From Micavibrio aeruginosavorus (lineage in GTDB: Bacteria; Pseudomonadota; Alphaproteobacteria; Micavibrionales; Micavibrionaceae), in NCBI GenBank assembly GCA_016432265.1, contig CP066681.1, positions 1,576,342 to 1,640,341 of the forward strand: a DNA stretch of 64,000 nt, read 5' to 3'. Shown one piece after another: positions 36,626-45,814 of this stretch (position 1 is its first letter; each line of letters begins with the position of its first letter). The notes under the pieces were generated by a model, which was not told the DNA's origin, searched no databases, and worked only from the letters and a program-made list of their open reading frames with translations. The position numbers were made by a program, and so were the translations under genes.

Positions 36626-37075
36626 ATGGCTGAATTTTTCTCTGACATGACATTCTGGCACTGGTTCATTCTCGGCGGGCTGTTCATGATCGCCGAAGTG
36701 ATGATTCCGGGCGCTTTCTTCCTGTGGCCCGGAATTGCTGCGCTGGTAGTGGGGCTGATTCATCTAGCCGCCCCTGAACTGACATGGGCGATCGCGGTTA
36801 CAATCTGGTCAGTCTTGTCGCTGGTGACGATTGCCGGCTGGCTGGCTTACCGCCGCAAAAACCCCGGTGTACGCGCCGATAACGGCCTGAATGAACGTGG
36901 CTCACAGTATATCGGTCGGGTTTACGTCCTGACCAAGCCGCTGGAAAATGGCAAGGGCGAGATCAAGGCCGGAGACACTGTATGGCTGGTCAGCGGTACA
37001 GAAGCCCTGCCTGCGGGAACAAACGTCAAGGTGACGGGAGCCGATGGCAGCTTGCTCAAGGTCGAAAAAGCCTAG
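36626..37075 (+). CDS. NfeD-family membrane protein
   Basis: 149 residues. Two to three hydrophobic helices at the N-terminus (WHWFILGGLFMIAEVMIPG with the conserved family Glu-Pro-Gly pattern, LWPGIAALVVGLI, AIAVTIWSVLSLVTIAGWL). The C-terminal OB-fold domain (residues ~85-149) includes GRVYVLTKPLENGKGEIKAG and VKVTGADGSLLKVE. NfeD-type proteins pair with SPFH proteins to organise membrane domains. It lies 30 nt after the SPFH gene. Confidence 0.93.
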   Translation: MAEFFSDMTFWHWFILGGLFMIAEVMIPGAFFLWPGIAALVVGLIHLAAPELTWAIAVTIWSVLSLVTIAGWLAYRRKNPGVRADNGLNERGSQYIGRVYVLTKPLENGKGEIKAGDTVWLVSGTEALPAGTNVKVTGADGSLLKVEKA

Positions 37076-37188
37076 CGATTACATGAGATTAGCCAAAAGC
37101 GCGCTTTTTTGGCCAAAATTTGAGAAAAAGCTTGAAATCTCTGTGCTTTAGCGATAAAAAACCCGTCTGATTTATAGGAGTTTGGGCA

Positions 37189-37455
37189 ATGAAAGCCGCA
37201 AAAGAAAAAGACCACCCCGATTACCACACGATCAAAGTCGTGATGACGGATGGCACCGAATACGAAACCCGTAGCTGCTGGGGCAAGGAAGGCGATGTTA
37301 TGCGTCTGGATATTGACCCGAAAAACCACCCGGCATGGCAGGGCGGCACCCAAAAAGTGGTCGAGAAACAGCAACTGAAAAAATTCGAAGGCCGTTTCGG
37401 CACCTTCTTGTCTGCGGGCGTCTCCGATGACAAGAAAGAAAGTGAGAAGAAATAA
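37189..37455 (+). CDS. rpmE: 50S ribosomal protein L31
   Basis: 88 residues. [41 protein letters not shown] and GGTQKV match L31. Only one cysteine is visible near the N-terminus and none of the CxxC pairs of the zinc-binding form, so this is a zinc-independent type. The C-terminal Lys/Glu-rich tail is longer than usual. GGAG sits eight bases before the ATG. It is followed by two terminators. Confidence 0.94.
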   Translation: MKAAKEKDHPDYHTIKVVMTDGTEYETRSCWGKEGDVMRLDIDPKNHPAWQGGTQKVVEKQQLKKFEGRFGTFLSAGVSDDKKESEKK

Positions 37456-37480
37456 TTTTCTTCTTTATGCAGAATCTTAA

Positions 37481-37505
37481 AAACGCCCCGTAAAGGGGCG
37501 TTTTT
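37481..37505 (+). terminator. Terminator after rpmE
   Basis: ACGCCCC and GGGGCGT form a stem over a GTAAA loop, followed by TTTTTC. Confidence 0.9.
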
Positions 37506-37540
37506 CTTGTCTTTTCAGCCCCACCTGAAGCTAAAAATAA

Positions 37541-37566
37541 AGAGCGCCCCATAACGGGGCGTCTCA
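37541..37566 (-). terminator. Terminator for the small minus-strand gene 37589
   Basis: AGCGCCCC and GGGGCGTC pair over ATAAC; on the minus strand the stem is followed by TTTATTTTTA. It faces the rpmE terminator. Confidence 0.75.
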
Positions 37567-37588
37567 TTTATTAGTTTGATCCAACAGC

Positions 37589-37801
37589 CTAGCAAACAGG
37601 CTTAGGAGGCAAGTGTGCCGTGCCTGTTGGCGCAGGTTGCTGATGAACAGTGGGAGCCTCACCCGTGCTTGCAGCCAAGGCAGCCTCCTTATCAGCGATC
37701 GCCTTCAATATAGCAGGGGCCGTCTTCTCACCCTGATCCTCGCGCAACTCCCACAGTTCCTTCAGCGACAAGCTTACAATCGGTCTGACTTCAAAATCCA
37801 T
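37589..37801 (-). CDS. Small hypothetical protein
   Basis: 70 residues from ATG 37801, chosen because AAGGAGAG lies eight bases upstream; the longer frame from 37885 is not supported. The N-terminal half reads as helical (LSLKELWELREDQGEK, APAILKAIADKEAAL), the C-terminal third is Pro/Thr-rich and ends in Cys. No signal peptide. Followed on its strand by a good terminator, so it is probably a free-standing gene. Family not recognised. Confidence 0.6.
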   Translation of the reverse strand: MDFEVRPIVSLSLKELWELREDQGEKTAPAILKAIADKEAALAASTGEAPTVHQQPAPTGTAHLPPKPVC

Positions 37802-37907
37802 TTTAACTCTCCTTGGATAACTATAAAAAGAAGCTGGCCCGCTTTTATGCCTGCGGGCCAGCCCTGTCAAACTTTGATTTCGCATGTGCGAAATACAAAA
37901 ACCGAAC

Positions 37908-40565
37908 TTAGGCGGCTTCCAGTTGCCTCAAGGCTTGCGCCAGTTTCTGCAGGGTTTGTGTCCACTCCGCCTTGCGGGCCTTATTTTCTTCTATAATCTC
38001 CTCTGGTGCATTCGCCACAAACTTTTGATCGGCCAGTTTCTGGTCAACCTTACCAATGTCAGAGGTCAGTTTGTCTATTTCCTTCTTCAGGCGCGCACGC
38101 TCCTTGTCGAGATCAATGATATCGGCAATCGGCAGGGCCAGCGTGGCTTCACCCAGAACAGTCTGGACTGAACCCTTCGGCAGGGCACCGGAAACCAGTT
38201 CAACCGTTTCCAGACGCGCCAGACGCCTGATGAGATCGTCATAGGTCTTCAGGCGAGCTTGTGTTACCGGGGCGGCATCTTTCACCAGCAGGCGAATTTT
38301 GGCCGCTGCGGGCACGTTCATATCGGCGCGCACGCTGCGGATATCGGTAATCAAACGGCAAAGCCAGCCGATTTCCTCAGCCGCCGCCTGATGGCGATAG
38401 CTGGCCGGGTAATGCGGCCATTCCGCCTTCAGCAACATAGCGCCCGCAGATCGCTCCGCCGTCTGGCGATATAGCGTTTCCGTGATGTAGGGCATATATG
38501 GGTTCAGCATGATCAAAACCTGATCGAGAACCCACGCGGTGGCTTTGCGAGTTTCATCGGCCAGAGCGGCGTCGCCGCCGCCTTGCAGGATCGGTTTGGT
38601 GAATTCCAGATACCAGTCGCAGAACGTACCCCAGACAAACTGGTAAACCGCCCCCGCCCCCTCGTTAAATTTGTATTCGGCCATGGCCTTATCGATGGCC
38701 TGTTGCAGGCCTGCGACTTCACCCACGATCCAGCGGTTAAGCATGCCCTGGACGCTTGCCGGATTGAAAGAAGGATCCAGTTTGCAGTTGTTCATCTCGC
38801 AATAGCGAGCGGCGTTCCAGAGTTTGGTGCCGAAGTTACGGTAGCCTTCGACACGATCTTCCGAAAGCTTCACATCCCTTCCCTGTGCCGCCATCGCGGT
38901 CAGGGTAAAACGCAACGCATCAGCGCCGAACTCACCGATCATATCGAGCGGATCCATGACGTTCCCCTTGGATTTGGACATCTTCTGTCCCTTTGCGTCT
39001 CGCACGAGCGCATGGATATATACTTTGCGGAAGGGAACATCGCCCATGAAATGCATACCCATCATCATCATCCGGGCGACCCAGAAGAAGATGATGTCAA
39101 AACCGGTGATCAGAACATCGCCGGGGTAATACTTTTGCAGTTCCGGCGTCTTGTCCGGCCAACCAAGCGTGGAGAACGGCCATAACGCGGATGAAAACCA
39201 TGTATCAAGAACATCTTCATCACGCTTCAGAACAACATCGCTGCCGAATTGCTTGCGGGCGTCGGCGTATGCTTCTTCCTCCGTTTCCTCAACGAAGAGG
39301 GAGCCTTCCGGGCCATACCATGCCGGAATCTGGTGCCCCCACCAGAGCTGGCGCGAGATACACCAGGGCTGAATATTCTCCATCCAGTGGAAATAGGTGT
39401 TTTCCCACTGGCGCGGAACGAATTCAGTCTTGCCGGTTTTAACCGCCTCAATCGTGGGAGCGGCCAGCGTCTTGGCATCGCAATACCATTGATCGGTCAG
39501 ATACGGTTCGATCACAACATCGGAACGGTCGCCATGCGGCACCTGGTGCGTATGCGGCTCTACTTTCTCGAGCAACTCCTGCGCCTCCAGCTCGGCCAAT
39601 ATTTTCTTGCGCGCGTCAAAGCGCTCAAGCCCGATATATTCATCCGGTGCGTTGGCGTTGATATGGGCGTTATGGTCGAAGATATTGATCTGTTCCAGCT
39701 TGTGGCGCTTGCCGACTTCAAAATCGTTGAAATCGTGCGCAGGTGTCACTTTCATCGCGCCGGTGCCGAATTCCTTGTCAACATAGGAATCAGCAAGAAT
39801 TGGAATCGGGCGGCCTACAACCGGCAGGATGGCGAATTTACCCACCAGATCAGCATATCGCTCGTCTTCCGGATTCACGATGATCGCGGTATCGCCCAGC
39901 ATGGTTTCAGGGCGAGTCGTCGCAATCGTGATAAACCGCTCCGTCGATCCCTCAATCGGGTAACGGATGTAATACATGCTGCCTTTGATTTCCTTCTGTA
40001 TGACTTCAAGATCGGAAATGGCGGTATGAAATTTGGGATCCCAGTTCACAAGGCGCTTGTCACGATATATCAGGCCCTCCTTGTATAGCCGCACAAATGC
40101 CTTGCGAACAGCACGATTCAGACCTTCATCCATGGTAAAGCGTTCGCGCGTCCAGTCTGGCGTCGTGCCAAGACGACGTAGCTGGCTGACAATAGTGCCG
40201 CCGGATTGCTCTTTCCACTCCCAAACCTTCTCAAGGAATTTCTCACGCCCCAGATCGCGGCGGCTGATGCCTTGTGCAGCCAATTGCCGCTCCACCACCA
40301 TCTGCGTGGCTATGCCTGCATGATCGGTGCCGGGCTGCCAGAGCGTATCCTTGCCGTTCATGCGGTTATAACGGACAAGGATATCATGCAACGTATTGTT
40401 CAGCGCGTGCCCCATATGCAGGCTGCCCGTGACGTTGGGCGGCGGCATCATGACCGTAAAGGCCTGCGTGTTGCGCAAAGGATCGCAAGCAAAAGCGCCA
40501 GATTCCTCCCATTCCTTGTAAAGGGATTGTTCAACGGCCTGAGGGTCAAAAGTTTTATCGAGCAT
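37908..40565 (-). CDS. valS: Valyl-tRNA synthetase
   Basis: 885 residues from ATG 40565 (MLDKTFDPQAVEQSLYKEWE is the conserved start; the 28-residue extension to 40649 is not). Class I synthetase: HIGH equivalent GSLHMGHALN, the editing (CP1) domain from ~200-400, KMSKS motif GQKMSKSKGNVMDPLD, anticodon-binding domain (FVWGTFCDWYLEF), and a C-terminal coiled-coil arm (LDKERARLKKEIDKLTSDIG). Charges tRNA-Val. popZ lies 100 nt upstream on the same strand. Confidence 0.97.
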   Translation of the reverse strand: MLDKTFDPQAVEQSLYKEWEESGAFACDPLRNTQAFTVMMPPPNVTGSLHMGHALNNTLHDILVRYNRMNGKDTLWQPGTDHAGIATQMVVERQLAAQGISRRDLGREKFLEKVWEWKEQSGGTIVSQLRRLGTTPDWTRERFTMDEGLNRAVRKAFVRLYKEGLIYRDKRLVNWDPKFHTAISDLEVIQKEIKGSMYYIRYPIEGSTERFITIATTRPETMLGDTAIIVNPEDERYADLVGKFAILPVVGRPIPILADSYVDKEFGTGAMKVTPAHDFNDFEVGKRHKLEQINIFDHNAHINANAPDEYIGLERFDARKKILAELEAQELLEKVEPHTHQVPHGDRSDVVIEPYLTDQWYCDAKTLAAPTIEAVKTGKTEFVPRQWENTYFHWMENIQPWCISRQLWWGHQIPAWYGPEGSLFVEETEEEAYADARKQFGSDVVLKRDEDVLDTWFSSALWPFSTLGWPDKTPELQKYYPGDVLITGFDIIFFWVARMMMMGMHFMGDVPFRKVYIHALVRDAKGQKMSKSKGNVMDPLDMIGEFGADALRFTLTAMAAQGRDVKLSEDRVEGYRNFGTKLWNAARYCEMNNCKLDPSFNPASVQGMLNRWIVGEVAGLQQAIDKAMAEYKFNEGAGAVYQFVWGTFCDWYLEFTKPILQGGGDAALADETRKATAWVLDQVLIMLNPYMPYITETLYRQTAERSAGAMLLKAEWPHYPASYRHQAAAEEIGWLCRLITDIRSVRADMNVPAAAKIRLLVKDAAPVTQARLKTYDDLIRRLARLETVELVSGALPKGSVQTVLGEATLALPIADIIDLDKERARLKKEIDKLTSDIGKVDQKLADQKFVANAPEEIIEENKARKAEWTQTLQKLAQALRQLEAA

Positions 40566-40666
40566 GGCGATCTGATGTCTGGTTACTGGATGATTGGAAT
40601 AAAAGCAGCAAAGGTCTGCAAATGCAAGGAATCCCTTGTCTTTCAGCATGCCTGAATTAGCAGGAA

Positions 40667-41215
40667 TTAATCTTCGGATTGTGCCTGACGGGCCAGACGC
40701 TGCAGCTCTTTTGCCACCAGCTTTTCAATGAGCGGCGGCAGATTTTGATCAAGCCAGTCGCGCAGCATCGGACGCATCAAATCACGCACAATGTCCTCCA
40801 GGGTAATCCCTGCCAGATGCGATTGGCGCTCAACCGGCGTACGGCTGGCCAAGCGGGCAAACCCCTGCAAGGCCGCGTGCGCGGCGTTATCGGTGAGGAT
40901 GGAATCGCCAGTATCCTCAGGCTCTGGCTCAGGTTCCGGCGCGCGCGGCGGAGGGGGGGGTGGAAGATCTTCCTCCTCATTGTCTTCATGATCGCGCAAA
41001 TCGACAACAATATTATCGCGCGGATCGTCATGAATGACTTCTGTTAGCTCAAGAACATCGGATTTCACCGGCTCAGGTTCCGGCGCGCGTACAGGAGGTT
41101 CGGGAGCTGGAGCAGGTTTTGCCGCAGACTCTTCATCGTCATCCGCAATAATCTGGCGAATGGACGCGAGAATTTCCTCGATGGATGGTTCCTGATCTGA
41201 AGACTTATCCGGCAT
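40667..41215 (-). CDS. popZ: PopZ-like pole-organizing protein (DUF2497)
   Basis: 182 residues. The N-terminal EPSIEEILASIRQIIADDDE is the family signature helix. A Pro/Glu/Asp-rich disordered linker follows (~35-105), then the C-terminal oligomerisation region LEDIVRDLMRPMLRDWLDQN, LPPLIEKLVAKELQRL. In Caulobacter PopZ forms the polar scaffold that anchors ParB/parS and recruits cell-cycle factors. Location between valS and tolC is common in alphaproteobacteria. Interspecies linker variation is large, so function beyond scaffolding is inferred. Confidence 0.88.
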   Translation of the reverse strand: MPDKSSDQEPSIEEILASIRQIIADDDEESAAKPAPAPEPPVRAPEPEPVKSDVLELTEVIHDDPRDNIVVDLRDHEDNEEEDLPPPPPPRAPEPEPEPEDTGDSILTDNAAHAALQGFARLASRTPVERQSHLAGITLEDIVRDLMRPMLRDWLDQNLPPLIEKLVAKELQRLARQAQSED

Positions 41216-41300
41216 GAATCACGAAAAGATATTGAATCAACGCATTAACGGAATCAGTTTCCACTATTGCTAACCACTTGTCAAAGCCGGATTTTCAAGG

Positions 41301-43031
41301 TTAATCAACTCTATCCACACCCAAGCCCAGCATTTTCCAGTCGGCAGCCGCCATATCGCGCAGCGGGTTATAGGATACTTCTGGAAAACCCAGTACTTCC
41401 GGGGTCAGAATACCGAGCGACTGGGCCAGCGCAAAAGAGGCGACTACCTCGTCCCGCTCGGCGGAAACCAAAGCCACCTGAGCGTCCAGATATTCCTGAT
41501 CGGCATCGAGCGCATCAAGGATGGTACGGGTGCCCAGTTCAGCTTCCTGACGGACACCTTCCTGCGCAACACGGCTGGCCTCGACCTGAGAGCGCCGCGA
41601 CAATATTTCCGCCTTCGCTGCCATCAGGTTTTCCCAGTTGGAGATAACATCCTGCCTGGCAGCGCGCCGGCTTTCGATGATTTCAATATAACGCTGGTTG
41701 GCAACATATTTGGCCTGACGCACCTGTGAACGGGTATACCCTCCCTCGTACAAGGGAATGGTGGCGACAAGACTTAAGGATGTAGTTGCGCTGTCATCCT
41801 GGTCGCCGGGTTGGGGATTCCAGGTTTTATCCCAGCTTGCAGAAAGACCCAGCTCGGGAAGCAGCTCACCAAAAACCTTGCCTATATCCTTTTCGGCAGA
41901 CTGATGCAGATATTCGCTGGCGACAACACCGGGGCTGTTTTTCTCCGCCAAGGCGATGGCATCATCCAGGGTTTCCGGGAATCTGAATTCAATCTTCGCC
42001 TGCGTCAGCCCGTCAGCAGCCCCCCCCACGACTTGTTCGTAGGTGGCCAGACTGCTCTTGAGGTTGGCGACCGCGCTGATGCGGGTGGCCTCGGCCAGCG
42101 CCAGACGGGCTTCTGACTGCGCCACATCGGTGCGCGTCACTTCCCCGACTTCAAAACGGTTGCGCGAAGCCTCAAGCTGCTTGCTCACCACTTCAATATT
42201 ATTCTCGCTCAGGTTGACCAACGCCTTATTCAGGACAACGTCCATATAAGCCGTGGCCGCCGACAGCAAGAGCTGCTGCTCCGTTGCGTTCAACACAGCC
42301 CCCTGCGCAAGAATAAGATCCCGGGCGCTGCCGATGCCGGAAATCGTGCGCCCACCGCGATAAAGCGGCTGCGTCAGCGATAGTTCGAGGTTGCGCGAGG
42401 TCGTGCCATCACCCGAAGAGGAATCAGAGTCGATCTCGGCAGAGGTCACCGTGCCCGCAATATCGGATTGCGGCATCCAGCCAGACTGCGCCTGAGGCAG
42501 CGCCTCAGCCGTGGCCTTCATCTCCGCGCGGGCGGCCCGCAGTGTCGGGTTGTTTATGTAGGCCGTCCGTAAAGCGTCCAGCAAAGGCTGCGATGATGAT
42601 TCAAGAGCAGCCTGAGACATTCCCCTCTCAGAGGACTCTGCCGTTGGCGCGTTTCCGATCAAATCATCGCCGTCCTTGGCGCGAGATCCGCGCTTGATCT
42701 CTTTTTCAGGCAAAGGAGCCGCGACCTCTTCCTGCGGCAACCCGGCAGCCTGGGCCGCCGCCTGCTCGGCTGACGATTTCTTTGATTCCTCAGGAACGGG
42801 TTGAGGCGCAGGCGTGGCGGCAATAACATCCTCACCGCCGCTGCCCTCCTCCACGGCCTTCTGTGTTGTCATTGGCGCGGAAGGATCAAGCGGATCCGCA
42901 ACCTCGGAAGGCGGAAAAGGATTGGCCTGCGCAGCCAGCAATTCTTCAGCGTTCCGGGCATAGGCGGCAGGGGCCAGGAAAAGCGCTGCCGTCAGCAGCA
43001 GGCATGTTTTCAAGCGGGGAGTCATCATCAT
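41301..43031 (-). CDS. TolC-family outer membrane efflux channel protein
   Basis: 576 residues from ATG 43031 (the longer frame to 43166 lies inside the PIMT-like gene). Signal peptide LKTCLLLTAALFLAPAAYA. An unusual ~130-residue Ala/Pro/Glu-rich region precedes the first OEP domain, then LLDALRTAYINNPTLRAARA, QSGWMPQ, and the second half with VLNKALVNLSENNIEVVSKQ, NRFEVGEVTRTDVAQSEARL and a late GTRTILDALDADQEYLDAQV. The repeats form the trimeric beta-barrel and periplasmic tunnel of type I secretion or RND efflux systems. No inner-membrane partner genes are in the window. Confidence 0.9.
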   Translation of the reverse strand: MMMTPRLKTCLLLTAALFLAPAAYARNAEELLAAQANPFPPSEVADPLDPSAPMTTQKAVEEGSGGEDVIAATPAPQPVPEESKKSSAEQAAAQAAGLPQEEVAAPLPEKEIKRGSRAKDGDDLIGNAPTAESSERGMSQAALESSSQPLLDALRTAYINNPTLRAARAEMKATAEALPQAQSGWMPQSDIAGTVTSAEIDSDSSSGDGTTSRNLELSLTQPLYRGGRTISGIGSARDLILAQGAVLNATEQQLLLSAATAYMDVVLNKALVNLSENNIEVVSKQLEASRNRFEVGEVTRTDVAQSEARLALAEATRISAVANLKSSLATYEQVVGGAADGLTQAKIEFRFPETLDDAIALAEKNSPGVVASEYLHQSAEKDIGKVFGELLPELGLSASWDKTWNPQPGDQDDSATTSLSLVATIPLYEGGYTRSQVRQAKYVANQRYIEIIESRRAARQDVISNWENLMAAKAEILSRRSQVEASRVAQEGVRQEAELGTRTILDALDADQEYLDAQVALVSAERDEVVASFALAQSLGILTPEVLGFPEVSYNPLRDMAAADWKMLGLGVDRVD

Positions 43032-43065
43032 CGCGTCACCGGATAAAAGTCGGAAGGAAAAAACT

Positions 43066-43731
43066 CTAGAAGCGGAACTGACGGCGAGGCGCCATGCCGT
43101 CGACCCACGGGGCGACAGCGTCAAACTGCGATTTATGCGAATAACACCCCTGCTCATCGCACTCAATCACGGTAATCGTGCCGACAGGCGCATCAGGCCG
43201 CTGCAAAACGCATACAAGCCGCCCACCAGGGGAAAGCTGCGACAATAGCGCAGGCGGAATTTCCGCGACCGCGCCATGCAGGATAATTACCGAATATGGC
43301 GCATGCGCCGGACAGCCGTCAGCACTGTCGCCCTCAAGAGCCACAACGTTGTTGCATTCCAGTTGGCTCCAGATACGCCGGGTTTCCTCGCTGTAGCGGA
43401 CGCGCCCTTCCAGAGCCACCACCGTCATAACCTGCGGCGAAAGGATGGCCGCGCCATAGCCGGTTACATCCCCAATGCTCAGCACTATATCGTCTGGCTT
43501 CAGATTCGCGATCTCGATCAGGCGAGCATGCGTCATCGGGCTAAGCAGATAGGCGCCAGGCGCCAGCACGATATCCTTGTCGTTATAAGCAATCGTCTGA
43601 CGATCACGCGGAACGAACAATTCTCGCGGTACGTTGGCAAAGGCCTCAAGCACCGATGATTTGACGACCCCATTCGTCTGAATCTGGCAGTCAACCATGG
43701 CTCGGCGCGCAGCAACAGCAGAAGATAACAT
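43066..43731 (-). CDS. Protein-L-isoaspartate methyltransferase-like protein
   Basis: 221 residues from ATG 43731 (ATG 43737 adjacent). N-terminal AAVARRAMVDCQIQTNGV-type region and RELFVPRD match PIMT family. The SAM motif I, normally VLEIGTGSGY, reads VLSIGDVTGYGAAIL here and the substrate loop is LLSPMTHARLIE. So SAM binding or repair activity may be altered. Genes of this subfamily commonly precede tolC in alphaproteobacteria. It ends 35 nt before the TolC-type start on the same strand. Confidence 0.8.
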   Translation of the reverse strand: MLSSAVAARRAMVDCQIQTNGVVKSSVLEAFANVPRELFVPRDRQTIAYNDKDIVLAPGAYLLSPMTHARLIEIANLKPDDIVLSIGDVTGYGAAILSPQVMTVVALEGRVRYSEETRRIWSQLECNNVVALEGDSADGCPAHAPYSVIILHGAVAEIPPALLSQLSPGGRLVCVLQRPDAPVGTITVIECDEQGCYSHKSQFDAVAPWVDGMAPRRQFRF

Positions 43732-43922
43732 AATCACAATTCCTTGGGTGCTTGTGGATAAACTGAACAGTTCACTGATTTTATATCAGAATCTTGCGAA
43801 TCAGGCCAGCACTTATCCACATGACATATGTCGGAACGGTTTTCCGACAAGGGGCTGGATTTAGGGCGGGAACCGTGCTATCCCTTCCCCACTTCTGCCG
43901 GATATATCCATATTTCCTGTGT

Positions 43923-43996
43923 GGCGCGGTGGCCGAGTGGCTAGGCAGAGGACTGCAAATCCTTGTACGCCGGTTCGATTCCGGCCCGTGCCTCCA
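43923..43996 (+). tRNA. tRNA-Cys (anticodon GCA)
   Basis: Acceptor GGCGCGG pairs with CCGTGCC (one G-U), the anticodon loop is CTGCAAA (GCA), the T-arm GCCGGTTCGATTCCGGC is intact, and CCA is encoded at 43994-43996. Confidence 0.95.
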
Positions 43997-44191
43997 CCCC
44001 CTCTTTCATTCTTGCCAGCCCGGTTTAAACCCTGCAACAACGGGTACAACATAAGAAAATCATGGCTTTTGAGGTTGTTCGGAGAGTTTTTTAAAGTTTC
44101 AGGCAAAGCTAGAAGCTTTCCCCTTGATTTCCCCGTTTATCTTGGCTAGTTTGTCGCCCGATCCTACACGGGACATCCGTTTTCAGAGTTT

Positions 44192-44266
44192 TGGGGCGTC
44201 GCCAAGCGGTAAGGCAGCGGTTTTTGGTACCGCCATTCGTTGGTTCGAATCCAGCCGCCCCAGCCA
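44192..44266 (+). tRNA. tRNA-Gln (anticodon TTG)
   Basis: Acceptor TGGGGCG pairs with CGCCCCA; anticodon loop TTTTGGT (TTG); T-arm GGTTCGAATCC; CCA encoded at 44264-44266. Its last 13 bases plus CTA recur at 49705 and 50889, suggesting it is an integration target. Confidence 0.94.
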
Positions 44267-44276
44267 TCTATTGAAG
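44254..44276 (+). repeat. Candidate attachment site copy A (tRNA-Gln 3' end)
   Basis: GCCGCCCCAGCCATCTA, from the tRNA-Gln 3' end into its flank. The same core recurs at 49705-49721 (identical) and 50889-50905 (one change). The bases after it (TTGAAG, then TTTTCGAAG and AAGGAAAACCGCAGCTTT further on) match those after copy C at 50889. Confidence 0.6.
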
Positions 44277-44465
44277 TCACCTGCATTTTCGAAGTCAGAT
44301 AGCGGCGGACGCAAGGAAAACCGCAGCTTTCGGCCATCCATCTCCAAGTTCGAAAAAACGAAACCCATCAATGCGCGTTTTACGTCAGTTTTCGAACTTT
44401 TGAAAATCTCAGGGGCTTTGGACATTTGTTAATAGTTTCGTTTATGAGAAGGTCTGTCAGCTTGT

Positions 44466-44701
44466 CTAGTTGATGATTGCCTTGCCTGTGTTTCCATCAA
44501 CAGCATTGAGATAGCCCAACGGAGCCATGCCGCACCATTCACCATTGCGGATTTTGAAATGGCCGCTGCGTTTTACGTTGTCGCAAAGTTGATCATCCGT
44601 GTATGACTGCGATCGGATAGACCATATTCCTTAGCAACCTGGATCAGGGGTTTTGACCATACAAGGCCATAGAGAGCTTTTCGGTTAAGATTTTCCGTCA
44701 T
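44466..44701 (-). pseudogene. Decayed recombinase and HTH remnant beside tRNA-Gln
   Basis: Two overlapping minus-strand frames read as remnants. One starts at ATG 44701 with TAGGAG upstream, keeps 42 codons including ALYGLVWSKPLIQVAKEYGL, a helix-turn-helix type seen in mobile-element proteins, and stops at 44573. A second frame from ~44630 to TAG 44466 contains DNVKRSGHFKIRNGEWCG then APLGYLNAVD, resembling the region of serine recombinases after the catalytic domain. Neither is complete. I read the locus as a mutated integrase fragment; family similarity is from memory. Confidence 0.45.
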
Positions 44702-44725
44702 AAAAATACTCCTAACTTTATGCTT

Positions 44726-45814
44726 TTATTGAATCTCCCACTTAATATCGAGATCCTTTAGCGCCTTCAAATAACTCTCAAGATCAATCATATCCATACA
44801 AGGAGCGGCACCGGTTTTTACGATTTCGCCGCACGCCAGACGCTGTGCCAGCAATATGGATGGAATGCACGGAATGTTGGGACCATGGCCTGATCCGGTC
44901 AGTATATAAAACGTCAATACCTTTTGCTTGCCGTTTGCATCCTGACCTTTCATTTCCATGTGGAAAGCGCTGCGATTAGAACCAAAAGCGTCAAAGAGCG
45001 GCGCAATCTTGTAAAGAGCTGACGCTAATGACCGAAGACTTTTAATAAGTCCGATCCTCACGAACCAGGACATTGCCCATAACCCCATATGCAACAATGG
45101 CACTTCCAGTCCTGCACGAAAGCGAATGGTTTTTAGATCAGGATACCGCGAGGGAAACACGCCAAGATCCGGAATATCGCAGTTTCCGAGCAGGCGCCAG
45201 CCAAGTTCCGGATATTGGTGCGCTGTCAGGCTTTGCCAACCGTAAACAATTTGGATTTTTCCATCTATCTTTGTTGTAAAAGGTTTTCCGGCATACCCCA
45301 GAATTGCTGCAGTCGTCGCCAATCCTGCATTTGTGCGTTGGGCTGTGGCAATACCGTAATCAATGGACTCCAGATGCTGAAATTCACTCTTATACTTGTC
45401 GATAATTGCTGCCGTCAGGCAAGGAACGGAACTTGCGCCGCTCACCACCAGAATGCCGGCTTCTTTCGCTGCGCTATCCAGTCTTGTGATATTGGCGACG
45501 AATTCCCGGCCATCAGCCAGATCGATGTAATGGCATTTATTCCTTATGCAGGCTTCGGCTACATCATAACCGCGTTCCTGAAACGGGCCGGATGTATGGA
45601 TGACAATATCGGGCTTTATGTTTTTTAGACTTTCATCCAGATTCTTTTCGATATCCAGGGCCGTCCATTCAGCTTTTAGATTTTCAGCCAAGGCTTTCGC
45701 TTTTTCTTCGGAGCGGCCAGCTATGATGACTGTGATGTCGGCTTCCTGCGCAAGACGGCGGGCAATGAAGCTGCCGAAATTGCCATACCCGCCAATGATC
45801 AGAACCCGCGCCAT
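44726..45814 (-). CDS. Saccharopine dehydrogenase-like NAD(P)-binding protein
   Basis: 362 residues. The N-terminal Rossmann motif is VLIIGGYGNFGSFIARRL, followed by VIIAGRSEEKAKALAENL and HTSGPFQERGYDVAEACI, then HYIDLADGREFV. This matches the saccharopine dehydrogenase-like domain often found fused or adjacent to DUF4166. The C-terminal half has a hydrophobic patch (LLHMGLWAMSWFVRI). It shares one base (TAATG) with the upstream DUF393-DUF4166 gene, consistent with a two-part protein split across genes. Substrate unknown; amine or lipid reductase roles are guesses. Confidence 0.78.
   Translation of the reverse strand: MARVLIIGGYGNFGSFIARRLAQEADITVIIAGRSEEKAKALAENLKAEWTALDIEKNLDESLKNIKPDIVIHTSGPFQERGYDVAEACIRNKCHYIDLADGREFVANITRLDSAAKEAGILVVSGASSVPCLTAAIIDKYKSEFQHLESIDYGIATAQRTNAGLATTAAILGYAGKPFTTKIDGKIQIVYGWQSLTAHQYPELGWRLLGNCDIPDLGVFPSRYPDLKTIRFRAGLEVPLLHMGLWAMSWFVRIGLIKSLRSLASALYKIAPLFDAFGSNRSAFHMEMKGQDANGKQKVLTFYILTGSGHGPNIPCIPSILLAQRLACGEIVKTGAAPCMDMIDLESYLKALKDLDIKWEIQ

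Noticed and set aside
37481-37566. Closely spaced GC-rich palindromes suggestive of a repeat array
   Set aside because: Only two, different in loop and flanks; each is a terminator for a facing gene, not a CRISPR array. I found no CRISPR array in the window.
39249-40088. 279-codon plus-strand frame
   Set aside because: Antisense to valS; shadow of its codon usage with no family signature.
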